Positions 21,075 through 31,384 of a DNA stretch of 64,000 nt are shown piece by piece (the first letter of the stretch is position 1; the number at the start of each line of letters is the position of its first letter). The stretch is taken from the NCBI GenBank assembly GCA_025504975.1, contig JANUWI010000012.1, positions 496,001 through 560,000 on the forward strand, in the 5' to 3' direction. The DNA comes from Plenodomus lindquistii. Its lineage: Eukaryota > Ascomycota > Dothideomycetes > Pleosporales > Leptosphaeriaceae. A model generated the notes under the pieces. The model did not search any database and was not told the origin of the DNA. It saw nothing but the letters and a program-made list of their open reading frames with translations. Both the position numbers and the translations under genes were made by a program.

Positions 21075-22658
21075 ATGAGAAAGCGCAACCGCGCTTGTGA
21101 AGAGTGTCATCGACTCAAGATCAAGTGCGACGTAAACGCCTTAACAGGCGAGGGGTGCGAGCGTTGCACCCGCAATAAACTGGAGTGCGTGCTAGCGGCA
21201 CCACGACTTCAACGCGATCGTATCAGCGAGCTCGAAGCCCAAGTCCAGGAGCTCCAGCTCGCGCTGTCGACCCAAAGTCGCAGTCTAACACCGCGCGGCC
21301 CGCCTAGTCATCCGCACGATAGTCCCCGCGATGCCGTGTTATCGTTTCTGGACTCTCGCATCTCCCTGGACAAGCAAGAAGAACTCCTCCACGTATTCGC
21401 GCACCAGGCAGGTGCTGCATGGCCTGTGGTCCGTATATCTCTGAACCTGGACCAACTTCGGGCGAAATGTCCAACACTACTTTTTTGCGTGCTGGCGTAT
21501 ACTACTCCGCAGGAGACGCAAGGCATCGATATGGAAGTGCACGATGAGCTCTTACGGGAATCGATGCTTGTTCTCGGTCAAGAGGTGATTGGCAAGGGAG
21601 ATCGCTCCCTCGAGCTCGTACAGGCGTTGCTCATAGCTACGTTCTGGAGCAAAGTCGCGCGCAAAGGACAACAAGGGAGTTGTTACCAGATTCTTCAACT
21701 CGCCGCCGATATGGCTATCGACATTGGGATCGCCGGTAGCTCCCTACAGGCGACGCCTCCTGCGTATTTTTGTCAACATGAGAATTCAGCGTCAGCAGAA
21801 GCACGACGGACCTGGCTGGCGTGCTTCGTAGCACATGAGACATCTGCCATCTCTACGCGTCGGCCTAGTCCAGTACCGTGGAACTCGTATCACCGGGAGT
21901 GTCTCACAGACCTAGAACAGGGAGGAGAGCCGTCTGATATTCTTCTTTGCCAAATTGTCCGCGTCGCCCATCTGAGGCAGGAGATCACGGACAATCTACA
22001 CCTCTGTCAGCTGGACACCTTCCTAGACGGCAATGATTATAGTACCCACGCTACGATCGAAATGTTAAGGAACAAGGTCGACGTATGGGCAGCTCAAATC
22101 CCACTCACCCTCGCATGGTCCCAAATGCTTAAAGTGTGGCAGCACGTTGCCATCATCCATATCTATGAGGTTATTTTGCACACTCGCACGAACAGGGCAT
22201 CCTTTTCGGCTCCGTATATCCCAGGACGAATCGCAGTGGAGGACTTTCCCAGACCCATCAACATCATTCCCCCTCTACAACTGGCGCTTGTGGCCATTGT
22301 TAAAAATTGTCATGCCGCCATTGATACTGCTACAGAGATGGATCCTGCTCTGGTCCTTGCTCTTCCAGCATTCAGCTTTGCGCCAGCTCTCATTTACTCT
22401 CTTTACGTGCTGGTTAACGTCATGGTAGCGGCGACCAGTCCATCGGCGAATACCTACGGGCAATTCCTACCGAAGGACTGCTTTCGCATTGAACTATGCA
22501 GTGCGAAATTGCGCAACCTTGTCGCGGGCCTAAGAGCTCTTGATCCGACGTTAAGTTGCTACTCTACTCGCATAATTGATGCGACGAGTTGGCTTGAGGG
22601 ATGGTACAATGACTATACAGCTCTTCTGCGACGATACGAGAAGAATCTCGCAAAGTAG
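21075..22658 (+). CDS. Zn2Cys6 fungal transcription factor
   Basis: The protein has 527 aa in one exon. Seen: a Gal4-type binuclear zinc cluster with cysteines at 8, 11, 18, 28, 31 and 38 (CX2CX6CX9CX2CX6C), a basic linker, and a short coiled coil at about 51-70 (RISELEAQVQELQLAL), as in dimeric factors. A middle homology region at about 90-420 has ADMAIDIGI and a conserved helix pattern (fungal-specific transcription factor domain). The ATG at 21075 places the cluster directly at the N-terminus, as is usual; an upstream non-ATG extension is rejected. Target genes are unknown, and neither neighbour gives a clear pathway clue. Confidence 0.87.
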   Translation: MRKRNRACEECHRLKIKCDVNALTGEGCERCTRNKLECVLAAPRLQRDRISELEAQVQELQLALSTQSRSLTPRGPPSHPHDSPRDAVLSFLDSRISLDKQEELLHVFAHQAGAAWPVVRISLNLDQLRAKCPTLLFCVLAYTTPQETQGIDMEVHDELLRESMLVLGQEVIGKGDRSLELVQALLIATFWSKVARKGQQGSCYQILQLAADMAIDIGIAGSSLQATPPAYFCQHENSASAEARRTWLACFVAHETSAISTRRPSPVPWNSYHRECLTDLEQGGEPSDILLCQIVRVAHLRQEITDNLHLCQLDTFLDGNDYSTHATIEMLRNKVDVWAAQIPLTLAWSQMLKVWQHVAIIHIYEVILHTRTNRASFSAPYIPGRIAVEDFPRPINIIPPLQLALVAIVKNCHAAIDTATEMDPALVLALPAFSFAPALIYSLYVLVNVMVAATSPSANTYGQFLPKDCFRIELCSAKLRNLVAGLRALDPTLSCYSTRIIDATSWLEGWYNDYTALLRRYEKNLAK

Positions 22659-23749
22659 CGAAAATACGAATCCCGGGGATTCAGTCTCGCACTAGATCTT
22701 CAGAGAAGTGGATTTTTTCGAGGAGATGATCCTATGCAGCGAATGTGAGGGGAACGCATAGTTCATTTCTTTGGGCAGTAACCTTTTCTACGATAGTGGT
22801 ATTTCCTTACAACAGGTTGGCTGTTTGTACGCAGGACCGGCGAAGTTTGACCGCGGTCAGCATCGGCTCCCACCACCTGGCGGGGTACAAAGTCTCGCAT
22901 GACCGTCAGCAACATAGCGTAAACCCACAATTCTGCAGGGAATCCTGCGTAGTGCTCCAGGGCGCAAAGTGAATAGTATGTCGTTCATGTGTTTTTTCTG
23001 CGTGCCCAAGATTTAGAATCCAGTACGCTGGGATCTTGCAACGCAGACTCAACTCAGGCTTTCACGCTCATATCCTGACCGAGGTCCCAGTCACTTGTCA
23101 CACGTCAAATACCACATCACGTAAATTTCACGGATTACACTGGCTTTGGCGTCGTTGAAAATCCCGGAAACAAATTCATGGTGATGTGGCTTGGTTTCAC
23201 AACCACAACATTGCACACTAGTTTGTGAATCTCTGCGAAAGCTTAAACAACAGTTGGAGATTAGGTTATGAGATTCTTAGACTAATCGTACACGACTTGC
23301 GCTTATCTTGTAGCTAACAGGCGTGGTTGTGGTGTTTGTTAATTCTGGCTCTTTGGCCGACGCCAGAGACTGGTACTCAAGGTGTGCCGGGTAATTGAAG
23401 TTCTCTTTTGTGACCGATTACCTATGGTAGAGAACTAAGAGCGGTGAATTCTGGCCGTCATTGGTATACCTACAACGCTACTAATCGTCAGCCTTAGCAA
23501 GGGTGACTGATGGCAGTGCTGGTACATCGCAATGTTGATCATATCCGCACGTATAATATCGTCTGCCTGATAGTGCGTAGAGTAGCAAGATCGTCGACGT
23601 ATCGTGTTGTCTTGGCCCAAAGTTGAATGTATAAAGAGGAGGTTACCATATGTGAGAAAGAGCATTGTATCGTCGACCTCGTACTCGCTGTTTCCAACAT
23701 CACGCAATGATTTAAGCATGATTCATCACAGTCCTTAAAGGTCCCCGTC
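22659..23749. other. Spacer, nothing seen
   Basis: This stretch of about 1.1 kb lies between the Zn2Cys6 gene and the fasciclin pseudogene. No coding, RNA or repeat structure stands out. Confidence 0.4.
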
Positions 23750-25026
23750 ATGCGTACCTCATTTTGGTCTTGTGTACTGATGGCTGGGTCATGCCTTGCG
23801 CAAGGCGATCTTGCCGCACTCCTTGCGTCTCAAGATGACCTCAGCACGCTGCTTGAACTTGTTGGTCTCGTCGACGGCCTCGCCGACAAACTCAACACCT
23901 CTTCCAATATCACAATATTCTGTCCGACCAACGAAGCTTTCGCAAAAGTACCACGCGACATCCCAGAAGGTCAAGCCATCAAGAATCGCAACGACACCAT
24001 CGCTATTGGAGCTCTGCTTGCGAACCACGTGTTCAAGGGAGTCTACCCATCCAGTGTGATCACTAATATTCCGACATTTACCCAGACCCTACTCGACGAT
24101 TCTTATATCAGCACCATACAACCCTTCTCCAACTTCACTGGAGGCGCATACAACGGTCTTGTGAAGAATGGGGATGATGTCTGCGTCTTGTCTGGAGAGC
24201 GAACCATCCCCACCGTAATCACAGGTGTATGTCTCTTCCGTCTCTTTACATTCCTGTCGTGCGTTGACATGTGACTAGGACATTACCCTTGGCGAAGGCA
24301 TCACCAGACATAAGATCGATACCGTATTTTCGTTCGGTGCGCCATTCCAACTGTTCACAGCCCGAGCGGGCTACCTAGCCATGAACGGCGCCCAACTTAA
24401 CTTCGCATTTGGCGAGACCGGCGCAGATTTGCAAGGCCTGAACATAAACGATTTTACGATCTTCGTGCCGACCGACTCGGCGTTCTAGTCCATCGGCTCT
24501 GTGATAGAGTCTGCGGAATTAGCTACGCTCCAGGATGTACTTCGCTGCCACATCATTCCCAGCACTGATCTTCTCGCCATCTCTGGGCAATATAACAGTC
24601 CCATCTCTCCAAGGTGCTAATCTTACGTTCACGGTCCTCCCCGATGGTACTGTATGGGTAAACAACGCGCACATCGTGTTCCCTGATACCATCCTGTACA
24701 ACGGCGTGGCCCATGTCATCGACAAGTAAGTTCACCGCCCACCTAAGCATCACATGCACTTACGAAGTTTTCCAGTGGCATCGCTCCTGGGCCCTTCGAT
24801 CGTGCCTCGTTGAAACCAGATGCGCCTGCATCGGAGCGCCTAGCTTTTCCCAACGCGACTCCGGTCTCGCAGTTGCCGTTCTCGACTGTGTCTTTTGGGG
24901 GTGACCTTATAACGTTCACTACGACACCGGAATTGCTTCAAGACTGTTGCAGCTGTCGCCACACCATTTGATCACCCCACCTCGACGACAGGTAGACAGC
25001 TTCCGGTGTTCACGGGGAGCGCGTAG
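23750..25026 (+). pseudogene. Fasciclin (FAS1) domain secreted protein, inactivated
   Basis: Exon 1 (23750-24226) starts with a signal peptide (MRTSFWSCVLMAGSCLAQG) and a good FAS1 domain (ITIFCPTNEAFAKV, IGALLANHVFKGVYP). A 52-bp GTATGT intron (24227-24278) joins it in phase to the rest, which leads into a second FAS1 domain (FTIFVPTDSAF). There TAG at 24486-24488 stops the frame, yet homology continues after it (SIGSVIESAELATLQDVLRCHIIP). The frame then shifts by one near 24560-24585 (SPSLGNITVPSLQGANLTFTVL). A second intron follows VIDK at 24729. A further shift is needed to reach a Ser/Thr-rich end closing at 25026. Functional relatives are GPI-anchored cell-surface adhesion proteins. Confidence 0.8.
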
Positions 25027-26288
25027 TCAGATCTTTCCCGGTATGATGCCAGCGCTTCCTGTCGCTACAAGAGCTGCTGCATATTATGTGTGGAATCGTC
25101 GGGTTCATTGTTTGGTAAGAGTATGAGGTTCAAGGCCAGGGACGGGTAGGCTGAGGAATGGTCATTCGTGCTTGGAAGGGTGAATGGATCAGAATCGTGA
25201 TGTTCCAATCCTACTCGTCTCCAATGCTGATATGGCCTAATTATGTCAGATCTACTACTTTGAAGGATTGCGAAGCTTATAAAGTGGTCCACGGTCCCGT
25301 TGACATTTTGTGGTCAAACCCGCGGAGAAAACGATATGAGAAATTGCGTTTGTGACTGTTACATACTACCAATTCACTATGTAAGCTGACATTCTAGGCG
25401 TAGTCCCTGGGTTCCACCAGCTAAGCAACGTGGGAACTCAAGATAAGGAATGTGGGTTGACCAATCAGGAAGCGTCATTTGTGAACAAGCACCTGTCGGT
25501 CTCGGCCGCTAGCTGCCCGTTAAGAGCTGGGCGGGAACAACGATGTGACCAACAACGGCGCGCGTCAAGATGTTGAAGGTGGCAGGGTATACTGCAGCAC
25601 ATGCTGTTGCTTCTTGAGGTGTCGGAAAATTCTTCTGCTGTTCAAACACGTTTATTCAGGTACATGCCTTCCGATATTGCAAAATTCCACCAACACTGTG
25701 CACCCGCAGGATGGTCAATGGTTCGGTAGCCTCTAGAGTACCTGCGGTATCATGCAGTACGAACCAGGTTTCCACCGATCAATCATCCTTACTTGATTGG
25801 TGCGTACATGCTGCGTGAGTAATAGTTGCGTCTCATCTGCGCTTATCGAACAATTTCACTTTAATCGTCTTATCTTCCGATCTAAGGCACGACCATCTTA
25901 CCTCGTTGAGGCCAAGGGTCGAGTACCGAAGCACCCCACGAAGCTATTCGGCACGGCACCAGGCAAGCGGGGATTCTGTACACAGATAATCGCTTATTTG
26001 CTGCGATATGGCACAGGCCGATTTTCGGCTCTCTATTCGAAGCATAGTCGCCCAGCTGCCTTCGAATTGGCTTTCAACTTTATCTTCTATAAGCCTCGAT
26101 TTACGCCTCTCAGGTGTTGGCATTGTGTAGACAGCTCTGGACAAAAGCTGTCGGCGCGCCGCACCCTTAGGTTGTGCATATATCTTGAGCAACCTCGCCA
26201 GTGCTGAGACCTTCATTGGGCTGCCGCTCCTGCGAAAATATTTGTCTTCGATCATATAGACGTGTCCCACCATCCGATCGAAGTCGAA
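25027..26288. promoter_or_regulatory. DUR3 upstream region with four GATA-factor sites
   Basis: HGATAR-type sites occur at 25441-25446 (AGATAA), 25870-25875 (TTATCT), 25984-25989 (AGATAA) and 26080-26085 (TTATCT). Family knowledge: fungal DUR3 genes are nitrogen-catabolite controlled by AreA-type GATA factors that bind this motif. That these sites work is inference. No gene is seen in the spacer. Confidence 0.5.
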
Positions 26289-28636
26289 ATGAGTACCCCT
26301 CCGCCGCTCAGTCAAGCCGTTGGTTATGGCATCGTTGTTGGACTTGGCTTTGCTTTTTCGTAAGATCCACAACTACTTCGAAGTGTTTCCTTGCTGACTT
26401 TTCCAGCTTTGGCATGATCCTGACGACTTTCGTGTTGAAGAGATACAACTATGAGCTACAAACCTCTGAGATGTTCTCAACGGCCGGACGTACGGTCAAA
26501 TCTGGACTCGTCGCATCAGCAGTTGTCTCTAGTTGGACGTGGGCGGTTAGTCCTGTCGAGGATTTCGTATCGCAAACTGGGCTAACTTATGTACAGGCTA
26601 CTCTCCTACAGTCCAGCGCTGTCGCTTACCGATATGGTGTGTCAGGGCCTTTCTGGTAGGTTGGGTTACAACCCAAATCTAAAAAGCAATGCTCATTCTC
26701 TACAGGTACGCTAGCGGAGCTACAGTGCAAATCATCTTGTTCGCGACAATTGCTATCGAGCTCAAGAAGAGAGCACCAAACGCTCACACATTCCTTGAGG
26801 TCATCCGAGCTCGCTACGGTACAGTCACGCACATTGTCTTTATGGTCTTTGGCATCTGCACGAACATTCTTGTCACCTCTATGTTATTGACGGGTGGTTC
26901 CGCTGTTGTCACATCTGTAGGTCTCCTTGCGCAATGATCTTCTAAATTTTACTAATGATATCAGCTCACGGGCATGCCAACGGCTGCGGCTTGTTTCCTC
27001 CTGCCCGTCGGAGTCGTTTTGTACACCATGTTTGGTGGCATCAAGGCTACCTTTTTAACTGATTATGGTTAGTCTTCGTGTGACAACCCATACCCAAAAT
27101 TGTGCTAACTACGATGCAGCGCACACATTGGTCATCTTGATCATCCTGCTTATGTTCGCATTCGTCTCGTATGCGACCAACGAGCACCTCGGTAGCCCGG
27201 GAAAGGTCTTTGATCTGCTCGTTCAGGCTGCTAAGGACCATCCAGTTGAAGGCAATGCGGGTGGCTCATACCTCACGATGCGCTCCAAGGAGGGTGCTAT
27301 CTTCTTCGTTATTAACATCGTCGGTAATTTTGGTACTGTCTTCTGTGACAACGGATACTACAACAAGGCCATCGCTGCATCCCCCGTCGATGCTCTACCA
27401 GGATACATCATGGGTGGCCTCTCCTGGTTTGCTATTCCCTGGCTGGCTGCTACGACTATGGGGCTCAGTGCTCTTGCTCTAGAAAGCAACCCCGTCTTTC
27501 CCGGCTACCCCAACCGCATGGCCGACGCAGATGTCTCTGCTGGGCTGGTACTTCCTACAGCCGCTGTAGCCATGATGGGCAAGGGTGGAGCTGCTGCAGT
27601 TCTGCTTCTCGTCTTCATGGCTGTCACTTCAGCCATGTCTGCCGAGCTCATCGCAGTCTCTAGTATCTACACCTACGATTTCTACCAGACAGTGAGTATC
27701 TCGAAGCATTTTGCTGAATTCAACGCATGCTAAATTCATCTGCAGTACGTCAACCCAAAGGCGACAGGCAAGCAGCTCATCTACATGTCTCACTCCATGG
27801 TCATCGCCTTTGCTATCGCTATGGCTGCCTGGTCGACAGCTCTACACTACATTGGAATCAGTATGGGCTACCTCTATCTCTTGATGGGCGTCATAATCAG
27901 TTCAGCTGTGCTTCCTGCCACTCTCACTCTCATGTGGGGTGGGCAGAATTGGTATGCTGCGACCTTCAGTCCACCTCTCGGCCTCGCATGCTCGCTTATC
28001 GCGTGGCTCGTGACTGCTCAGAAGCAAGGCGGCGAGCTCACTGTTGCTACCACCGGCGCCAATAACCCCATGTTGGCCGGGAACGTCGTTGCGCTCCTTT
28101 CTCCACTCGTCTTCGTTCCTGTCCTGACCTATGCGTTCGGTCCCCAGCACTACGATTGGCTGAGCATGAAGGCCATTCGTAGGGGTGACGACCATGATCT
28201 CGCTCTCGCAGCGCACGTCGACCTCGAGAACGTCCCTGGTGAGCGACGAGCCTCAGTCATCCAAGAAGAGGAGGAAGAAGCCAAGCTCATGAAGGCTTCC
28301 AAGATTGCGCGCTGGATGACCGTCTTCATGACCCTTGCGCTGCTCGTCCTTTGGCCCATGCCCATGTACGGAAGTGGCTATATCTTTTCCAAGAAGTTCT
28401 TCACCGGCTGGATTGTCGTCGGCATCTTGTGGATGTTTTGTAGTGCAGGTGCTGTTGGCATTTTCCCGCTTTGGGAGGGACGAAAGACGAGCATCAGGAC
28501 GTTCAAGGCAATATTCGATGACGTTACTGGCCGGAAGAAGCCTACTAAGCGTACGATGACCACTACCGAAGGCGAGGGGACTGAGACGCCACCTGAGGCG
28601 GTCTCAGAGAAGATAAAAGAAGGAGATGTCAAGTGA
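26289..28636 (+). CDS. DUR3: Urea active transporter DUR3 (sodium:solute symporter family)
   Basis: The protein has 681 aa from seven exons: 26289-26359, 26407-26545, 26597-26655, 26706-26916, 26965-27067, 27120-27691 and 27746-28636. The six introns are 47-54 bp and all joins keep frame. Family knowledge: Dur3 is a plasma-membrane, proton-coupled urea and polyamine importer of the SSS fold. Seen: the N-terminal MILTTFVLKRYN, the SSWTWAATLLQSS helix, GGIKATFLTDYAH, NIVGNFGTVFCDNGYY and PGYIMGGLSWFAIPW signatures, and about 14-15 hydrophobic segments. A cytosolic acidic loop (EEEEEAKLMKASK) lies near the end. The length is near that of yeast Dur3 (735 aa). No stop or frameshift is seen. Confidence 0.93.
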
Positions 28637-28777
28637 CGGGAAGCTGAAGAGTCACACTTACGTCGCGAGTGTCAACCTTTGTTTAGAGGTTGAGATGCTT
28701 GAAGGAGGTTATTTGATTGCTTTGTTGCGCGAGATACCATTCGTTTTAGTCTTTCAAATTGCATGAGAAATACGCGG

Positions 28778-29968
28778 TCATAATCTTAGCATGGCGAACA
28801 TGACAATGCATGCGGACCAAGACCATGAGGACCGCACAAAACCACTGGCGCCTCCTGTATATGCTGGCAGCACTGGCTGTGATCCACTGCGAGACCCTGT
28901 TGGTGCTGTTGTTGGCGAAGGCGCAGGTGACGTCGGTGTACCTCCAGCCACAGGTCCAGTACTTCTCGAGTCCTGGAGCAGGCTCGACCGTTCGTTTTGT
29001 GATGGAGGAATACTAGTCTCCTCTGGCTGCACTGCACTCGACGTCTCTTCTTGTTCCTGCGCCGCGGTGCTCTGCTGTGCCGGCTCCTCGCTTGCCGTTG
29101 TTGGCTGCACCTCTTGCACGCTCGTCTCCACGGGTAGCACAGCGCTTGCATGTATCGTTGGCGAGGCTTGAGCAGTCGATCCCGTTCGCCAACCCGCAAG
29201 TTGATCCTCTGTTGTGGTCGCTAGCCCATCGATGACATTGAGTGTGGCTGTATACACACCCCATAGGGAGACTTCGAGACCGTGGCTGCTGGTTGAGTCG
29301 AAACGGTTGCTTGAAAGTGGCGATTCAGGGTTCTCGGAGTTCGACCATGTATATTCCCAAATAAATGACGAGCTGCATTGTGGATAGGTGTCCCTATCGT
29401 CTTGGAAGGTGCATGCAGTAGATGTGTAACTAGTAAGTTGGTATCGTAAGTCTTGAACCACGTAAAGATTGACCTAGACAGATGAGAGTGTAAACGTACT
29501 ATGTCTCCGAGCCATGAAAGATGCTGGTTTGATGCTGAGCAAATGCTGTGATATGTTAGCCCCCAGTAGCCAATGTGACCGAGTATATTGCATACTCGAG
29601 GGACCCAATGTAACGGTCTGCTCCCAGTGCGTTCCATCGGATTCGGCTGTGACTAAGTATGCGGTTGCCTCGGCAGAGCCTTGAACAGACTAAGAACCTC
29701 TTATTAATCAGTGATTCGCAAAGTTGAGTATAGGGACACACCGAGATGACCTGACCTGTTTGCTGTGCCCAACTTGCGATTGTCTCTGCCGGTGTACCCT
29801 CTATCATAACTTGCCTGAAAGTCTGTGGCAGTGAAGACGTATTAGTTCAGCTGCCATATATGAGCAGTTTGTTGAAGAGGTCTGACTGACAACTTCGTAC
29901 CCTGCAGCAACCGATGTGAGGCTGGCAGCAGCGGCTACAACCAATGCGAGACCACGTCTGCTAAACAT
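28778..29968 (-). CDS. GPI-anchored secreted protein of unknown function (one junction unresolved)
   Basis: Exon 1 (29968-29901) encodes a signal peptide (MFSRRGLALVVAAAASLTSVAA). Exon 2 (29814-29742) and exon 3 (29689-29596) join in frame through 86- and 52-bp introns and read GQVMIEGTPAETIASW...SVQGSAEATAYLVTAESDG. The final part, frame ending 28778, has two cysteines, a long Ser/Thr/Glu/Pro stretch and a hydrophobic C-terminus after a GGASG region, typical of a GPI signal. Between 29596 and 29470, joining SNQHLSWLGDI to VNLYVVQDLRYQL would need a 26-nt intron, which is too short. A longer single intron to an AG near 29454 is possible, or a frameshift exists. I do not recognise the family; a cell-wall or surface role is inferred. 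Confidence 0.55.
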
Positions 29969-31384
29969 CGTAAAGTGCTATCTAGACAGAAAGGTCCAGT
30001 CTCAATCTGAGGAGGAGGTGACGAAAACAAGCCAGGAAGTTGGCTCCGAGAGACAAGGTACCGTCCCGTCCAAAATGCAGGTACATCATGTGGTCTATAT
30101 GTTAGTCCTGCCGGCCAGCGATCTGCGGTGCGCATCCTTCGCGTACCACATCCAGCCTTATCGCCTACAGACAATATCTTGGCTGGCTGCCTCGTCGAAA
30201 AATACGAGGGAAAAAGCAGGATTGTTCAACCTGCAGGGGCAACGAACGTTTCAGCCACCAATGATTGATTGATGTCTGTACGCGGTACCGCGCCACGCGG
30301 GATCATTGAGTGCAAAGTCCAGGAACAGAATTGGCGGCTGACTTCTTTGTAAGTGTGAGGATCAAGCTGCGCGTCGTAAGAAGGCGACAATGGAAGAGCC
30401 AAATTGAGGGGGCTGGTCAAGCGCACCCGGCCCCATTCAGGCAGGTGCCGACCTCAGCGACGCAGCAAACACAAATCTGGATTTCAACATCATTACTGCT
30501 GACCTGCCTCATAACGTCAAGCCCGGACCCATGCGATATGTTACGGGATGAGAAGCTTCTCATACAGGTGCATGTCATCCCTGTTCATGAGGAGCGTTCT
30601 GTCGCGTCGCCTGGTGTGCCTTGATCAACTATGGCCAGCTACAAAAATCGTCCCAAGCACAAAGAGACGATACACCAACCTCGAGCCATTGTCGCAACGA
30701 TTGGCTTAGACATAACCCTGGTGTTTGATCGAGAAGTATCCAGCCTCAGACTGTAATGAACCAATCATGTGTTCTCAGCCAGCTTACATTTGTTCGTTGG
30801 CTGCCGACCATGTTGAGTAGGAGCAATCGTATACCTAGTGCTATAGCACCGGATCGCTCGAGTACAAGCATCGTTCGAATGATTACAACGGTACGGGAAT
30901 ACGGTTTGATCCTCGATTTTAAGGTCAAATTCGAGTTGAGAGAACTGAGAGTGCGATACAGGCTACAGGTCGCCTGAGCCCTCCCAGCAACCCCGTCTTC
31001 CCCAATACCACAATTAGCTACCATACGCCATTGTCTTCTACGGACCTTACATGCCAGCCTCCCAAATGCGCAACGACGCCTTTGTTCCCCCTCCAACGAA
31101 CAAGAGCAAACCAGCTGCTCCCAAAATCGCCGGATGCGGTCACCTCACAAACAAAGCCCCCAGCCGCATCAACAACAACAAAGACCAGCTCTCAGCTTTA
31201 AGCAATCGCCTTCTGGTCACAACATACCATGTTTCCTGATTCCCAGACTATCATTCAAGTCGTACCTCATCGCTGAGAAGCTCATCGTCGCCTTGGCTCC
31301 CTGTCTACCGCGGCAATTCGCATTCATCTTACCACATACACTCTCCTGAGCATCTTGAACCGTTGATCCTGACGCAAAGCAACC
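29969..31384. other. Spacer, nothing convincing seen
   Basis: This stretch of about 1.4 kb lies between divergent genes. Short open frames (for example 30310-30624 and 31051-31239) have no recognisable content. The last 300 bases are the leader of the next gene. Confidence 0.4.

Noticed and set aside
30310..31239. Short frames between the GPI-protein gene and the 1003-aa gene
   Set aside because: Too short, no family character, and they lie in presumed promoter and leader DNA.
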